64,000 bases of DNA from Aliarcobacter sp. GTDB taxonomy: Bacteria > Campylobacterota > Campylobacteria > Campylobacterales > Arcobacteraceae. Positions within the stretch are counted from its first letter, which is position 1, and each line of letters starts with the position of its first letter. The stretch is taken from contig JAQTXA010000002.1 of NCBI GenBank assembly GCA_028689025.1, positions 1 through 64,000 of the forward strand. The letters run 5' to 3'. Positions 34,363-44,106 of this stretch are shown piece by piece. Made by a program: the position numbers and the translations under genes. Under the pieces are notes generated by a model. That model was not told where the DNA came from and ran no database searches. It saw only the letters and a list, made by a program, of their open reading frames with translations.

Positions 34363-35568
34363 ATGATAACACTTAACAATATTAAAGAAGCAAGAAAAAA
34401 TCTTGAGAATATAGCAATAAATACACCAATAGCAAAAGCTCCCATTTTAAGCAAAGAGTTAAATGCAGAAATTTTCTTAAAAAAAGAGAATTTACAATTA
34501 ACAGGAAGTTTTAAATTAAGAGGTGCATTTAATAAAGTTGCCACATTAACAAAAGCACAAAAAGATAGTGGCGTTGTAGCTGCAAGTGCAGGAAATCATG
34601 CGCAAGGTTTAGCCTATGCCGCACAATATTTTAATTGTGAAGCTACAATTTTTATGCCAGAAGCTACTCCACTTACAAAAGTATCAGGAGTTAGATCGTA
34701 TGGTGCTCAAGTTGTATTAATTGGTGAAAATTTTGATGAAGCTTATGAAGCAGCTACAAAATTTGCCCAAGAAAATGATAAAGAGTTTATTCATCCATTT
34801 GCCGATGATGAAGTAATTGCTGGACAAGGAACAATTGCTTTAGAAATTTTAGAAGAGATAAAAGATTTAGACAGAATCATCGTTCCAATTGGTGGAGGTG
34901 GATTAATCTCAGGAATTGCAATTGCAGCGAAATCAATAAACCCTAATATTAAAATCACAGGCGTAGTTGCAAGTGGTGCAAAAGGAATGAAAGAGTCTTT
35001 TGAATCAAGAATGCCAATTGATTCTGTAACAGTTCGAACAATAGCAGATGGAATTGCAGTTCGTGATGTAACTCCAAAACTTCTTGATATTATTTTAGAT
35101 TATGTGGATGAAATAGTTGAAGTAACAGATAATGAAACTGCAAATGCAATTTTATTTTTATTAGAAAAACACAAACTTATGGTTGAAGGTGCGGGAGCTG
35201 TTGCAACTGCTGCACTTATGCATGGAAAAGTTGATGTTGAAAACTCAAAAGTGTGTGCAATAGTTAGTGGTGGGAATATAGATGTTACTATGTTATCTTT
35301 AATTATTGAAAAAGGTTTAGTAAAATCAAATAGAAAAATGAATCTAATCGTAACACTTATGGATAAACCAGGTGCATTAATGCATTTAACAGAAGTTTTC
35401 ACAAAAAGTGCAGCAAATATTGTACAAATAGATTATGATAGAAAATCGGTAAAATTGGAGTTTGGTGAAGCACATGTAACAATTGCCCTTGAAACAAAAG
35501 GTGAAGAGCATCAAAAACTAATAAGGGAAAATTTGAAACAAAGCGGATTTAGATTTAAACAAATTTAA
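34363..35568 (+). CDS. ilvA: threonine ammonia-lyase (threonine dehydratase)
   Basis: A 401-residue PLP enzyme that deaminates threonine to 2-oxobutanoate, the first isoleucine step. PLP lysine is Lys51 in TGSFKLRGAF; the phosphate-binding glycine loop is PIGGGGLISG. A C-terminal ACT-like domain (about 325-401, KMNLIVTLMDKPGALMHLTEVF) may bind Ile or Val. The frame is open 26 codons further upstream, but that part overlaps the hairpin region and is not like the family, so I chose the ATG at 34363. Two hairpins separate it from metE. The short-ACT form is shared by biosynthetic and catabolic enzymes. Confidence 0.9.
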   Translation: MITLNNIKEARKNLENIAINTPIAKAPILSKELNAEIFLKKENLQLTGSFKLRGAFNKVATLTKAQKDSGVVAASAGNHAQGLAYAAQYFNCEATIFMPEATPLTKVSGVRSYGAQVVLIGENFDEAYEAATKFAQENDKEFIHPFADDEVIAGQGTIALEILEEIKDLDRIIVPIGGGGLISGIAIAAKSINPNIKITGVVASGAKGMKESFESRMPIDSVTVRTIADGIAVRDVTPKLLDIILDYVDEIVEVTDNETANAILFLLEKHKLMVEGAGAVATAALMHGKVDVENSKVCAIVSGGNIDVTMLSLIIEKGLVKSNRKMNLIVTLMDKPGALMHLTEVFTKSAANIVQIDYDRKSVKLEFGEAHVTIALETKGEEHQKLIRENLKQSGFRFKQI

Positions 35569-35609
35569 CTTAATTTATTATCTTTAGAAAGATTTTAGAA
35601 AATAAATAT

Positions 35610-35615
35610 TATAAT
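35610..35615 (+). promoter_or_regulatory. -10 element of atpB
   Basis: TATAAT followed by GCAGG, 45 bases before the atpB start; AAAGGAAGAA lies before the ATG. Confidence 0.45.
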
Positions 35616-35659
35616 GCAGGCATAATTTAGTATGTAGTAGAACAAAAAAAAGGAAGAAC

Positions 35660-36346
35660 ATGGAAGGAAGACTGTTTACATTCTTAGGTGCAATCGGTGG
35701 GCACGGGCAAGAGTGGATAATCTTATCGCACTATATTTTAGTGCTTGGTATTATTTTTCTAATTGCAAGAGCTGCAACAAGAAAATTACAATTAGTTCCA
35801 ACTGGTGCTCAAAACGTTATGGAAACATTCGTTGGTGGTATCATTAAAATGGGAACAGATACAATGGGTGAGCAAAATGCTAGAACATATATGCCATTAA
35901 TTGCATCTTTAGCTATTGTTATTTTTGTAAGTAACATGATGGGAGTTATTCCTGGATTTGAAGCTCCAACAAGTAACATTAACTTTACTTTATCATTAGC
36001 ATTAATTGTATTTGTTTATTACAATTATGTTGGTATTAAGAAAAATGGTTTTGTAGCTTATTTTAAACATTTTATGGGACCAATGGCTATCCTTGCTCCT
36101 TTAATGTTTCCAATCGAAATTATTTCTCATTTGTCAAGAATAATTTCATTATCATTCAGACTTTTTGGATCAATCAGAGGTGATGATATGTTCCTTATGG
36201 TACTTTTAATGTTAGTACCTTGGTTATTACCATTACCAGGATTTTTCCTATTAACAGCGTTTGGTTTCTTACAAGCGTTTATTTTCAGTATATTAACTTA
36301 TGTTTATATTGCTGGTTCTGTAATGATGGAACACGACGAACACTAA
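35660..36346 (+). CDS. atpB: F0F1 ATP synthase subunit a
   Basis: A 228-residue membrane protein with about five or six helices that forms the proton path of F0. The essential Arg lies in the LSLSFRLFGSIRGDD-like segment (HLSRIISLSFRLFGSIRG, about 153-170), and the C-terminal helix with Gln (LTAFGFLQAFIFSILTYVYIAG) is present. Single gene, as in other Campylobacterota, apart from the other atp genes. It has its own -10 and a strong terminator. Confidence 0.95.
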   Translation: MEGRLFTFLGAIGGHGQEWIILSHYILVLGIIFLIARAATRKLQLVPTGAQNVMETFVGGIIKMGTDTMGEQNARTYMPLIASLAIVIFVSNMMGVIPGFEAPTSNINFTLSLALIVFVYYNYVGIKKNGFVAYFKHFMGPMAILAPLMFPIEIISHLSRIISLSFRLFGSIRGDDMFLMVLLMLVPWLLPLPGFFLLTAFGFLQAFIFSILTYVYIAGSVMMEHDEH

Positions 36347-36365
36347 TCTTAGTGATTTGAAACTT

Positions 36366-36400
36366 AAAAGGGAGGAAGTTTTTACTTTCTCCCTTTTTTT
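36366..36400 (+). terminator. intrinsic terminator after atpB
   Basis: AAAAGGGAGGAAGT (36366-36379) and ACTTTCTCCCTTTT (36384-36397) form a 14-base-pair stem (one G-T pair) with loop TTTT and a T-run. Confidence 0.9.
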
Positions 36401-36418
36401 ATACATAGGAATTCTGAA

Positions 36419-36973
36419 ATGATTAAATATTTAATAAGTGATCCAAAATATTATACAAATGACGAAAAAAAATTTGAAGAAATTTTAATAAATGTTTTAA
36501 ACAAACAACAAATTGATATTACTTGTTTTAGGGACAAAGAATCAGGAAATTTTGAAAATTTAGCAAAAATTTTTATTAAGATTTGTAAAGAAAAAGATAT
36601 AAAAAAGATTTTATTAAATAGTGATTATTTACTTGCCCATAAGTTAAATGCAACAGGTGTTCATTTAACTTCAAGCCAATTTGATAAAATAAAAGAGGCA
36701 AAAGAGCTTGGTTTATATGTGATTATTTCATGTCATAATTTAAATGATATTCAAATAGCACTTGATAATAAAGCAGATGCTGTTACTTTTTCTCCTATTT
36801 TTGAAACACCAAATAAAGGTGAACCAAAAGGGATAATTGCTTTAGAAGAAGCTATTAATAAATATCCTAATTTAAACATTATCGCTCTTGGTGGGATTAT
36901 AAATGAAAACCAAATAAAACAAATATCTGAAACTAAAGCCTATGGTTTTGCTTCAATTAGATATTTTGTTTAA
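36419..36973 (+). CDS. thiamine-phosphate-synthase-like (ThiE/TenI) protein
   Basis: A 184-residue TIM-barrel protein of the ThiE/TenI family. Visible: ATGVHLTSSQFD, VIISCHNLNDI, the FSPIFETPNKGEPKGI loop, and the late phosphate loop IIALGGI followed by FASIRYF. ThiE joins the pyrimidine and thiazole halves of thiamine phosphate; TenI-like forms may aromatise the thiazole. The protein is shorter than typical ThiE, and the ASIRYF end replaces the usual AVISAI, so TenI-like is preferred. Its last 4 bases overlap the convergent helicase gene. No other thi gene is adjacent. Confidence 0.75.
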   Translation: MIKYLISDPKYYTNDEKKFEEILINVLNKQQIDITCFRDKESGNFENLAKIFIKICKEKDIKKILLNSDYLLAHKLNATGVHLTSSQFDKIKEAKELGLYVIISCHNLNDIQIALDNKADAVTFSPIFETPNKGEPKGIIALEEAINKYPNLNIIALGGIINENQIKQISETKAYGFASIRYFV

Positions 36974-39702
36974 ACTTCACTAATCTGCACTTCATTTGAT
37001 TGTAAATAAAGCAAATAAGAAAAAACATTTTGTGTTTGAAAGATATCTTTTATAGCTTTTTTGTAAAAGGCTACTTGAGCTATATGTTCAACATGTCTAT
37101 CTTTTGTAGTTTTATAATCAATAATATAATAGTTTCCATCTTTAAAAAGAAGTAAATCAATAATTCTTATCTCTTCTTTGTAAACTAAAGATTGTTCAGT
37201 TATAAACTCACTATCTTTAATAAGTGAAAGGAATTGCTCATTTTTTACCAATAAAGATAATCTATTTTTTATATCAAGAAAGTCAATTTCATCTAAAAAG
37301 TTTGAATATCTAGTTTTTGCTAAATTCAAAGAATATAACAGATTATCACTATTAAATTCATTCATCATTTCAAGACAATAGTGAGTTGCAAGCCCAAAAT
37401 ATTTGGCTTTTAAATGTTTTTCATCAAACTCTTTTTCTTTAGAAATTTGTTTTTCTTGAGTTCCTAAATCCATTGGAGTATAAAGAACTTTTTCTATTTT
37501 TTCATAGTTTTTTGAAATATTCTGACTTTGAATTACTGTTCCAATTTGTGTAGGTTTCATATTTAAAACATCAAAAACTGAAGATTTTGATTTTTTGAAA
37601 ATAATCATATTATTTTTTGCTCTGGTTAATGCCACATATAAAATATTTATCTCATCTTCAATACTCAAAGCTTTCTCTTTTGAAAGTGCTTTTTCATAAT
37701 CTTTGTTATAGTTTTCATAACCTTTGATTTTATAAAAAATATTTTTTAATTGCACACTATCATATTCAAATAGAAGAGAAGATTTATCTACATTTTTTCT
37801 TTTTATTCTATCAAGCATAATTACAGTATTAAACTCTAAACCTTTTGATTTAAAAATAGTTAAAATCTGAAGTCCAACTGATTCTGAATTTTCCATATTA
37901 GAATCTAGTTTGTCAATCTCATATACAAAATCAACAATATTAGAAAAAACTGAACTAACTTCAATTAGTTTAATTATGTTTTCATCAATAATTTTTAGTT
38001 TACTTGCTAACTCTTTTATAAGTTCTTGAATAGATTTTTCTTCTAATTCTATTGATAAATCAAGTTCATTTAATATTGGCTTTCCAATTAATGCATTTAG
38101 ATTCTCTTTATAAATCTCTTCTTTAAAATAAAGATATTTAATTGCATTAATTATGGCTTTTACATTTTGCTGATTTATAAGTTTTGAAGTCATCTCTGTT
38201 GATATTTTCAAAGATGGGAATTTTTGTTTTAAATAATAATATAGATTTAAAACATCATCATTTGTATAAGTTAGAATTGCAATATCATTTGAATTAACAC
38301 CCTCTTTTAAAAGCTGAGCAATTTTTGAAGCAATATTTTCATATTTATCATCTTCATCTAATTTTTCATCAACAATAACTTCAATATATCCACCTTTTGA
38401 AACAGACTCTTGTTCAAAATATTCATAATTTGGAATATTTAAAAACAAAGAGTTTACATAAGAAATTATATTTTCACATGAACGATAATTTGTATTTAAA
38501 ACTTCAACTTCTAAAAGTTTATTTGTATTTGCTACATAATCAAAAAGTTCTCTTTTCCCACCACGAAATCTATAAATTGATTGTTTTGTGTCTCCCACAT
38601 AAAAAAATGTTTTAAATTTAGTTTGATCACCTGCAAGAATCTCTTTAATTAATGGCTCTAAGATTTTATATTGTAAAAGTGATGTATCTTGAAACTCATC
38701 CATCAAAATATGTGAAAATGAAGAATCAAGTCTAAAATATAAAAAATCTTTATCAATTTTTGTAGATAAAAGTTCATAAACTAAATTTGAAATATCATTA
38801 AATTCCAAATAGTTTTTGTTTTTGTTAAAAGTAAATTTAAAATCTTTAAACATCAAATAAAGCTCAAAAAGTTTACTCAAACTATATCCAGCTCGTAATT
38901 TATAATAAATTGATATTTCATCTTTTAAATTAGAAAAATATGATTCTATTGTCTCATTTGCACATTTTTTAAAATATGAATAATCAGCCAAGGTTTCCTT
39001 TTCAAGCCAAGTTCTTCCAAATAATTCATCGAAAGTTTCAAAGTCAACAGCTTTTATAGCACTGGCACTGGCTGCGTTGCAATTTAAAATTTGCTCTTTT
39101 ATTTTAAAAGCAAACTCTAAAACATTACTTTTTTGCAAATCAATAAGTTTTGCATCAATATTTAAAATATCAACTGTTTCATTTTTTTCAAGCAAATTTT
39201 TGAATAATTCAAAAATTGAATTAAATTTCTTTTTTTCGTAGTGGGAAAAATCAATCAAAGTTTCAAATTGAGTTGCATTTAATGATTGCAAAAACTTCAT
39301 ACTTAAAGCTTCAATATCATCAACTTTTATCTCAAAATCATCTGATATTCCAATATATCCACAAAATTCTCGTAAGATTTTATTTATAAATTTATCAATC
39401 GTAAAAATAGATAAAGTTGCATTTGAAAATGATTTAACCAAAAAACTTTTTTTTCCAAGAATATTTTGTTTACTTAAAGATGATTGTTCAACAATTGCAC
39501 TTAAATATGCTTCATCATCACCTAAGGTTAAAAGAGTTTTATAAATTCTTTCACTCATTTCATTTGCAGCTTTATTTGTAAATGTAAGGGTTAGAATTTC
39601 ATTTGGTTTTGCACCAAGCAACATTAGTGTTATATATCGAACAGTTAAGGCAAAAGTCTTTCCACTTCCTGCACTGGCTTTTAGGGCTAAGTATTTTTTC
39701 AT
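36970..39702 (-). CDS. addA: AddA/RecB-like helicase-nuclease
   Basis: A 910-residue UvrD-type superfamily 1 helicase with a C-terminal RecB-family nuclease. Helicase motifs: Walker A ASAGSGKTFALT (9-20), TLTFTNKAANEM, DEFQDTSLLQY, GDTKQSIYRFRGG, LTIFKSKGLEF and LYVALTRAKN. The nuclease part (about 790-910) has RIIDLL followed by YIIDYKT and Q..FY, the D-x(n)-DYK metal site. With an AddB-like partner such proteins resect double-strand breaks for RecA loading. No addB lies next to it here. Shorter than E. coli RecB. It is divergent from argB, 80 bases apart. Confidence 0.88.
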   Translation of the reverse strand: MKKYLALKASAGSGKTFALTVRYITLMLLGAKPNEILTLTFTNKAANEMSERIYKTLLTLGDDEAYLSAIVEQSSLSKQNILGKKSFLVKSFSNATLSIFTIDKFINKILREFCGYIGISDDFEIKVDDIEALSMKFLQSLNATQFETLIDFSHYEKKKFNSIFELFKNLLEKNETVDILNIDAKLIDLQKSNVLEFAFKIKEQILNCNAASASAIKAVDFETFDELFGRTWLEKETLADYSYFKKCANETIESYFSNLKDEISIYYKLRAGYSLSKLFELYLMFKDFKFTFNKNKNYLEFNDISNLVYELLSTKIDKDFLYFRLDSSFSHILMDEFQDTSLLQYKILEPLIKEILAGDQTKFKTFFYVGDTKQSIYRFRGGKRELFDYVANTNKLLEVEVLNTNYRSCENIISYVNSLFLNIPNYEYFEQESVSKGGYIEVIVDEKLDEDDKYENIASKIAQLLKEGVNSNDIAILTYTNDDVLNLYYYLKQKFPSLKISTEMTSKLINQQNVKAIINAIKYLYFKEEIYKENLNALIGKPILNELDLSIELEEKSIQELIKELASKLKIIDENIIKLIEVSSVFSNIVDFVYEIDKLDSNMENSESVGLQILTIFKSKGLEFNTVIMLDRIKRKNVDKSSLLFEYDSVQLKNIFYKIKGYENYNKDYEKALSKEKALSIEDEINILYVALTRAKNNMIIFKKSKSSVFDVLNMKPTQIGTVIQSQNISKNYEKIEKVLYTPMDLGTQEKQISKEKEFDEKHLKAKYFGLATHYCLEMMNEFNSDNLLYSLNLAKTRYSNFLDEIDFLDIKNRLSLLVKNEQFLSLIKDSEFITEQSLVYKEEIRIIDLLLFKDGNYYIIDYKTTKDRHVEHIAQVAFYKKAIKDIFQTQNVFSYLLYLQSNEVQISEV

Positions 39703-39782
39703 GGCCTAATGATACTAAATTTTTTATTAATAAGATTCTTTTAGATATAATCAGCACTCAAAAATCACTTAGGATTATAGAT

Positions 39783-40682
39783 ATGCAAAATAAACATCAA
39801 AAAGTTCAAACTCTACTTGATGCAATACCATATATTAAAAAATTTTTCGGAAAAGTTATTGTTATCAAATATGGTGGCTCAGCACAAACAAGCCCTGATT
39901 TAAAAGAAAAGTTTGCTCAAGATATAGTTTTTCTTTCACTTTTAGGAATTAAACCTGTTATTGTTCATGGTGGTGGGGCAAGAATTACTGAATTATTAAC
40001 TAAATTAGAAATTCCTTCACACTTTGTTGATGGACACAGAGTTACTTGTGAAGAGAGCATGAGAGTTGTTGAAATGGTTTTAAGTGGTGAAATCAATAAA
40101 AATATTACATCTTTATTAAATCATCATGGGGCAAAAGCTATTGGAATTTCTGGAAAAGATTCTGCTTTAATAAATGCCGTTCCAAAAGATGGTGGAAGAT
40201 TTGGTTACACAGGTGAAATTACAAAAGTAAATGGAAGTATGATAAATAATCTTATCAAAGAAGGTTTCATTCCTGTAATTGCACCAATTGCTGATAGTGC
40301 AGAACCAAATCATCCAGGATTTAATATAAATGCAGACGTTGCAGCTTGTGAGATTGCAGCTGCAATTGGAGCACAAAAAGTTCTATTTTTAACTGACACT
40401 ATTGGTGTTTTAGATAAAGAGGGAAAACTAATTCAAACTTTAGATAAACAAAGTGTTGAAAACTATAAAAAAGATGGAACAATTGCAGGTGGAATGATAC
40501 CAAAAGTTGATTCTTGCATAGATGCAATATATAATGGCGTTAATAAAGCACATATAATTGATGGAAGAGTTGAACACTCAATCTTACTTGAACTATTTAC
40601 AAGTGATGGAATTGGCACTCAATTTATAAGAAAAGACAACCCTAATAATGGGATAGATTTAGAAAAACTATTAGAAAACTAA
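39783..40682 (+). CDS. argB: N-acetylglutamate kinase
   Basis: A 299-residue amino acid kinase for the second step of arginine synthesis. Seen: the lysine-containing IKYGGSAQ, VHGGGARI, the substrate-binding FVDGHRVT and ININADVAACEIAAAIGA, and LTDTIGVLD. I chose the ATG at 39783; the frame is open upstream but runs into the divergent helicase gene and has no matching sequence. thrC starts 8 bases after its stop, so the two form an operon. Confidence 0.95.
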   Translation: MQNKHQKVQTLLDAIPYIKKFFGKVIVIKYGGSAQTSPDLKEKFAQDIVFLSLLGIKPVIVHGGGARITELLTKLEIPSHFVDGHRVTCEESMRVVEMVLSGEINKNITSLLNHHGAKAIGISGKDSALINAVPKDGGRFGYTGEITKVNGSMINNLIKEGFIPVIAPIADSAEPNHPGFNINADVAACEIAAAIGAQKVLFLTDTIGVLDKEGKLIQTLDKQSVENYKKDGTIAGGMIPKVDSCIDAIYNGVNKAHIIDGRVEHSILLELFTSDGIGTQFIRKDNPNNGIDLEKLLEN

Positions 40683-40690
40683 GGAATATT

Positions 40691-42172
40691 ATGAATTTTA
40701 TTGAAACAAGAGGAAATGATGGTGTTAAACCAATTGAAGTGCCATTTAGTGAAGCAATACTAAATCCAAGTACTTCATTTGGTGGATTATATGTACCAAA
40801 AAGTTTACCAAAATTAGAAGATAACTTTATTTTAAATCATATTAACTCTTCTTATAAAGAACTTGCTTTTGACATATTAAAAGCATTTGAAATTGATATT
40901 GATGAAAGTGAAATAAACAAAGCTTTAGCTTTATATGACAATTTTGATGATGCATCAAATCCTTGTCCAGTTGTGAAAGTTAAAGATGATTTATTTGTAC
41001 ATGAACAATATCATGGTCCAACTCGTGCATTTAAAGATATGGCATTACAACCTTTTGGTTCGATTCTTTCTTCAATTGCAAAAAAAAGAGATGAAAAATA
41101 TCTAATTCTAGCTGCAACAAGTGGAGATACAGGACCAGCTGCACTTAATACTTTTAAAAATAAAGAAAATATCCAAGTAGTTTGTTTATATCCTGATGGT
41201 GGAACAAGTGATGTTCAAAAACTTCAAATGGTTTGTGAAGATGGAAAAAACCTAAAAGTTTTAGGAATTAAAGGAAATTTTGATGATGCACAAAATGCAC
41301 TAAAAAAACTATTAGCTTCTAAAACTTTTAAAGAAGAGTTAGAAAAAGACAACATCAATTTAAGTGCAGCAAACTCAGTAAACTTTGGAAGAATTATTTT
41401 TCAAATCATCTATCACTTTTGGTCATATATCCAACTTTTAAAACAAGAAGAGATTACAAATGGAGAGAAAATTTATCTAGTTGTGCCATCTGGAAACTTT
41501 GGAAATGTTTTAGGTGGATTTTATGCACTTCAAATGGGTGTTCCAATTGAAAAACTTCTAGTTGCATCAAATGAAAATAATATTTTAACTCAATGGATTA
41601 ATACAGGAGTTTATGATATTAGAGGTAAAGAGTTAAAACTTACAAAGTCTCCTGCAATGGATATATTAAAATCTTCAAATATTGAAAGAGTTATATATTC
41701 ACTTTATGGAGCAGATAGAACTAAAGAGTTAATGGAAGATTTAAACAATAATAATATCTTCAAAATGAGTGAAAATGAAACACTTGAACTACAAAAATAC
41801 TTCTCAGCAATCTACTCAGATGATACATTTGGTACAAAAACAATAAAAGAATTTCTTGATATTGGATACTTAATGGATCCTCATACAGCAACTTGCATAA
41901 AGGCATACGAAAGTTTAAGAGAAAAACCATTAAAAACTGTTATCTATTCAACTGCTGAATGGACAAAATTCTCTCCAACTGTATTAAATGCTCTAAATCA
42001 ACATAATGAAGAATATCGTGATAAAGAGGCTTTGGAAGAAATTTCTACAAAATATAATGCCACGTTACCTCAAAGTATTAAAGAATTATTTAATGCAAAA
42101 ATTAACCATTCTTCAGTTATAGAAAAAGAAGATATTGAAGAAGAAATTGTAAAATTCATTAGAGAATCATAA
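40691..42172 (+). CDS. thrC: threonine synthase
   Basis: A 493-residue PLP enzyme converting O-phosphohomoserine to threonine. The PLP lysine lies in GPTRAFKDMALQ; AATSGDTGPAAL and VPSGNFGNVLGG are the substrate and phosphate loops. Length and sequence fit the long bacterial type. The ATG follows AAGGAATATT, 8 bases after argB. A hairpin covers its stop. Confidence 0.95.
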   Translation: MNFIETRGNDGVKPIEVPFSEAILNPSTSFGGLYVPKSLPKLEDNFILNHINSSYKELAFDILKAFEIDIDESEINKALALYDNFDDASNPCPVVKVKDDLFVHEQYHGPTRAFKDMALQPFGSILSSIAKKRDEKYLILAATSGDTGPAALNTFKNKENIQVVCLYPDGGTSDVQKLQMVCEDGKNLKVLGIKGNFDDAQNALKKLLASKTFKEELEKDNINLSAANSVNFGRIIFQIIYHFWSYIQLLKQEEITNGEKIYLVVPSGNFGNVLGGFYALQMGVPIEKLLVASNENNILTQWINTGVYDIRGKELKLTKSPAMDILKSSNIERVIYSLYGADRTKELMEDLNNNNIFKMSENETLELQKYFSAIYSDDTFGTKTIKEFLDIGYLMDPHTATCIKAYESLREKPLKTVIYSTAEWTKFSPTVLNALNQHNEEYRDKEALEEISTKYNATLPQSIKELFNAKINHSSVIEKEDIEEEIVKFIRES

Positions 42173-42182
42173 GATTCTCTAA
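42159..42182 (+). terminator. hairpin at the end of thrC
   Basis: TTAGAGAATC (42159-42168) pairs with GATTCTCTAA (42173-42182) around ATAA. The following bases are A/T-rich but without a clean T-run. Confidence 0.55.
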
Positions 42183-42266
42183 TAATTATTCAATTATATT
42201 CAAAAACTATATAAAAATTATACACTGTATCATAACTTCACAGAAACCTACTAAAAACAATCAAAA

Positions 42267-42282
42267 TGTGACACAAGTCAAA
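42267..42282. promoter_or_regulatory. CRP-like site upstream of petABC
   Basis: TGTGA-N6-TCAAA matches 9 of 10 conserved positions of the CRP operator TGTGA-N6-TCACA. Its centre (42274.5) is about 41.5 bases before the start of transcription predicted from the -10 at 42304-42309, the class II activator position. The regulator is unknown. Confidence 0.45.
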
Positions 42283-42303
42283 ACTTTTTAAGTAATTTGA
42301 TAA

Positions 42304-42309
42304 TATAAT
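42304..42309 (+). promoter_or_regulatory. -10 element of petABC
   Basis: TATAAT, 36 bases before the petA start, which is preceded by AAAAGGAAG. Confidence 0.5.
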
Positions 42310-42344
42310 CATGGAATTCAAAATTTAAGAAAAGGAAGCCAAAT

Positions 42345-42845
42345 ATGTCTAAAGAAACAAATAGACGAGATTTTATTGGTTACTCATTTGCTGCAGTTGC
42401 TGCAGTTGGTGGTGCCGCGTCACTTGTTGGTATGAAACAAGCTTGGGATCCACTTCCAAGTGTACTTGCTGGTGGATTCACAACTGTAGACCTTGCTCCA
42501 GTTAAAGCTGGAGAACCAGAGACTTTTGTATGGAGAGGGAAACCAATATTCGTACTTAAGAAAACTGCAGAAATGGAACAATCTTCAAGAGATTTAGTAA
42601 TTGGATCTGATAGATTCATTATTGCTATTGGATTATGTACACATTTAGGATGTATCCCTGCATGGGCTAAAGATAAATGGAAATGTGCATGTCATGGAGG
42701 AGAGTATAATTCTAGTGCTAAACAAACTTTTGGACCACCACCAAGACCACTTGATTTACCTCCATTTAGTTTAAAAGGAACTGTTATCACTTTAGGTGAA
42801 GATGGTCCTGAACACCAAGCAATCGCTGCAGCGATGAAAGCGTAA
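42345..42845 (+). CDS. petA: Rieske iron-sulfur protein of cytochrome bc1
   Basis: A 166-residue Rieske protein. The N-terminus has a twin-arginine signal/anchor (RRDFIGYSF, then a hydrophobic helix to about 28), so it is exported folded through Tat and stays anchored. 2Fe-2S ligands: Cys98 and His100 in CTHLGC, Cys114 and His117 in CACHGG; Cys103 and Cys116 would form the disulfide. It passes electrons from quinol to the c-type hemes. petB starts 10 bases later. The promoter has a CRP-like site. Confidence 0.96.
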   Translation: MSKETNRRDFIGYSFAAVAAVGGAASLVGMKQAWDPLPSVLAGGFTTVDLAPVKAGEPETFVWRGKPIFVLKKTAEMEQSSRDLVIGSDRFIIAIGLCTHLGCIPAWAKDKWKCACHGGEYNSSAKQTFGPPPRPLDLPPFSLKGTVITLGEDGPEHQAIAAAMKA

Positions 42846-42855
42846 GGAGTAATTA

Positions 42856-44106
42856 ATGGCAAAATTTGAAAAAGCTAACTCTGTTGGTGAATGGTTAGAT
42901 CAAAGATTAAATCTAACTACTTTCAACAAAGTAATGATGACAGAATATTGGATTCCAAAAGATATTAACTTCTTATGGGCAATGGGTGTTTTATTAGCTA
43001 CTACTTTTGGTATCCTAATAATTTCTGGTATTTTCTTAATGATGTACTACAAACCTGATATTAACTTAGCATTTGACTCTGTTAACTACACAATTATGCA
43101 AGAAGTTGCATTTGGTTGGTTGTTTAGACATATCCATGGGGTTGCAGCATCTGTTATATTTTTAATTATCTATATTCACATGTTTACAGGAATCTATTAT
43201 GGTTCTTACAAACAAGGTAGAGAGATGATTTGGATTTCTGGTATGTTATTATTTATGACATTCTCAGCAGCTGGATTCTCTGGATATATGTTACCTTGGG
43301 GACAAATGTCTTACTGGGCAGCAATGGTTATTACAAACTTATTTGGTGGAGTTCCTGTTATTGGAGATGCACTTGTAGTTTGGATTAGAGGGGACTTTAA
43401 TGTTGCGGACGCTACATTAACAAGATTCTTTATGTTACACGTATTCTTATTACCAATTACTATTATGGGTATTATTGGTTTACACTTCTATACATTAAGA
43501 ATTCCTCACGTTAATAATCAAAATTCTGATGAATTTGATTTTGATGCTGAAGCTGAAAAATATTTAGCGGGAAATAAAAAAGAGTCAAAAGTTATTCCTT
43601 TCTGGCCAGTATTTATTTCTAAAGATTTAGCCGTTTTAGGTGTTTTCTTAATATTCTATTTCTATTTAGTATTCTTCCATTATAACTTTGCAATGGATCC
43701 AGTTAACTTTGACCCTGCTAATAACATGGTTACACCTGCACATATTTATCCTGAGTGGTATTTCTTATGGTCATATGAAGTATTAAGAGGTTTCTTCTTT
43801 GATATTGCTGGCTTTAAAGCATTTGATATTGGATTAATTGCGTTCGCATTTGCTAATGCTATTTTCTTAGTATTACCATGGTTAGATAGGGATCCTAAAA
43901 TTTTACCAGCGCATAGAAGACCAGTATTCTTTATTTGGTTCTGGATATTAATGGTAGATTTAATTGTATTAACTGTTTATGGTAAATTACCTCCAACAGG
44001 AACTAATGCATGGGTTGGATTCTTTGCTGCAGTAGGATTTATTTTACTGTTCTTAATCTTACCAATTGTTACTAAAATTGACGCTAAGAAAAGGGGATCA
44101 CTATGA
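42856..44106 (+). CDS. petB: cytochrome b of the bc1 complex
   Basis: A 416-residue cytochrome b with both halves in one chain (about eight helices). Heme-ligand His residues are in FRHIHGVAASVIFLIIYIHMF and in the FMLHVFLLPITIMGIIGLHFY helix. The quinol-oxidation motif PEWYF (HIYPEWYFLW) is intact. It overlaps petC by 4 bases. In the inner membrane it oxidises menaquinol and drives the Q cycle. Confidence 0.96.
   Translation: MAKFEKANSVGEWLDQRLNLTTFNKVMMTEYWIPKDINFLWAMGVLLATTFGILIISGIFLMMYYKPDINLAFDSVNYTIMQEVAFGWLFRHIHGVAASVIFLIIYIHMFTGIYYGSYKQGREMIWISGMLLFMTFSAAGFSGYMLPWGQMSYWAAMVITNLFGGVPVIGDALVVWIRGDFNVADATLTRFFMLHVFLLPITIMGIIGLHFYTLRIPHVNNQNSDEFDFDAEAEKYLAGNKKESKVIPFWPVFISKDLAVLGVFLIFYFYLVFFHYNFAMDPVNFDPANNMVTPAHIYPEWYFLWSYEVLRGFFFDIAGFKAFDIGLIAFAFANAIFLVLPWLDRDPKILPAHRRPVFFIWFWILMVDLIVLTVYGKLPPTGTNAWVGFFAAVGFILLFLILPIVTKIDAKKRGSL

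Noticed and set aside
39603-39782. Longer N-terminus for argB
   Set aside because: It overlaps the divergent helicase gene; family similarity starts at the ATG at 39783.
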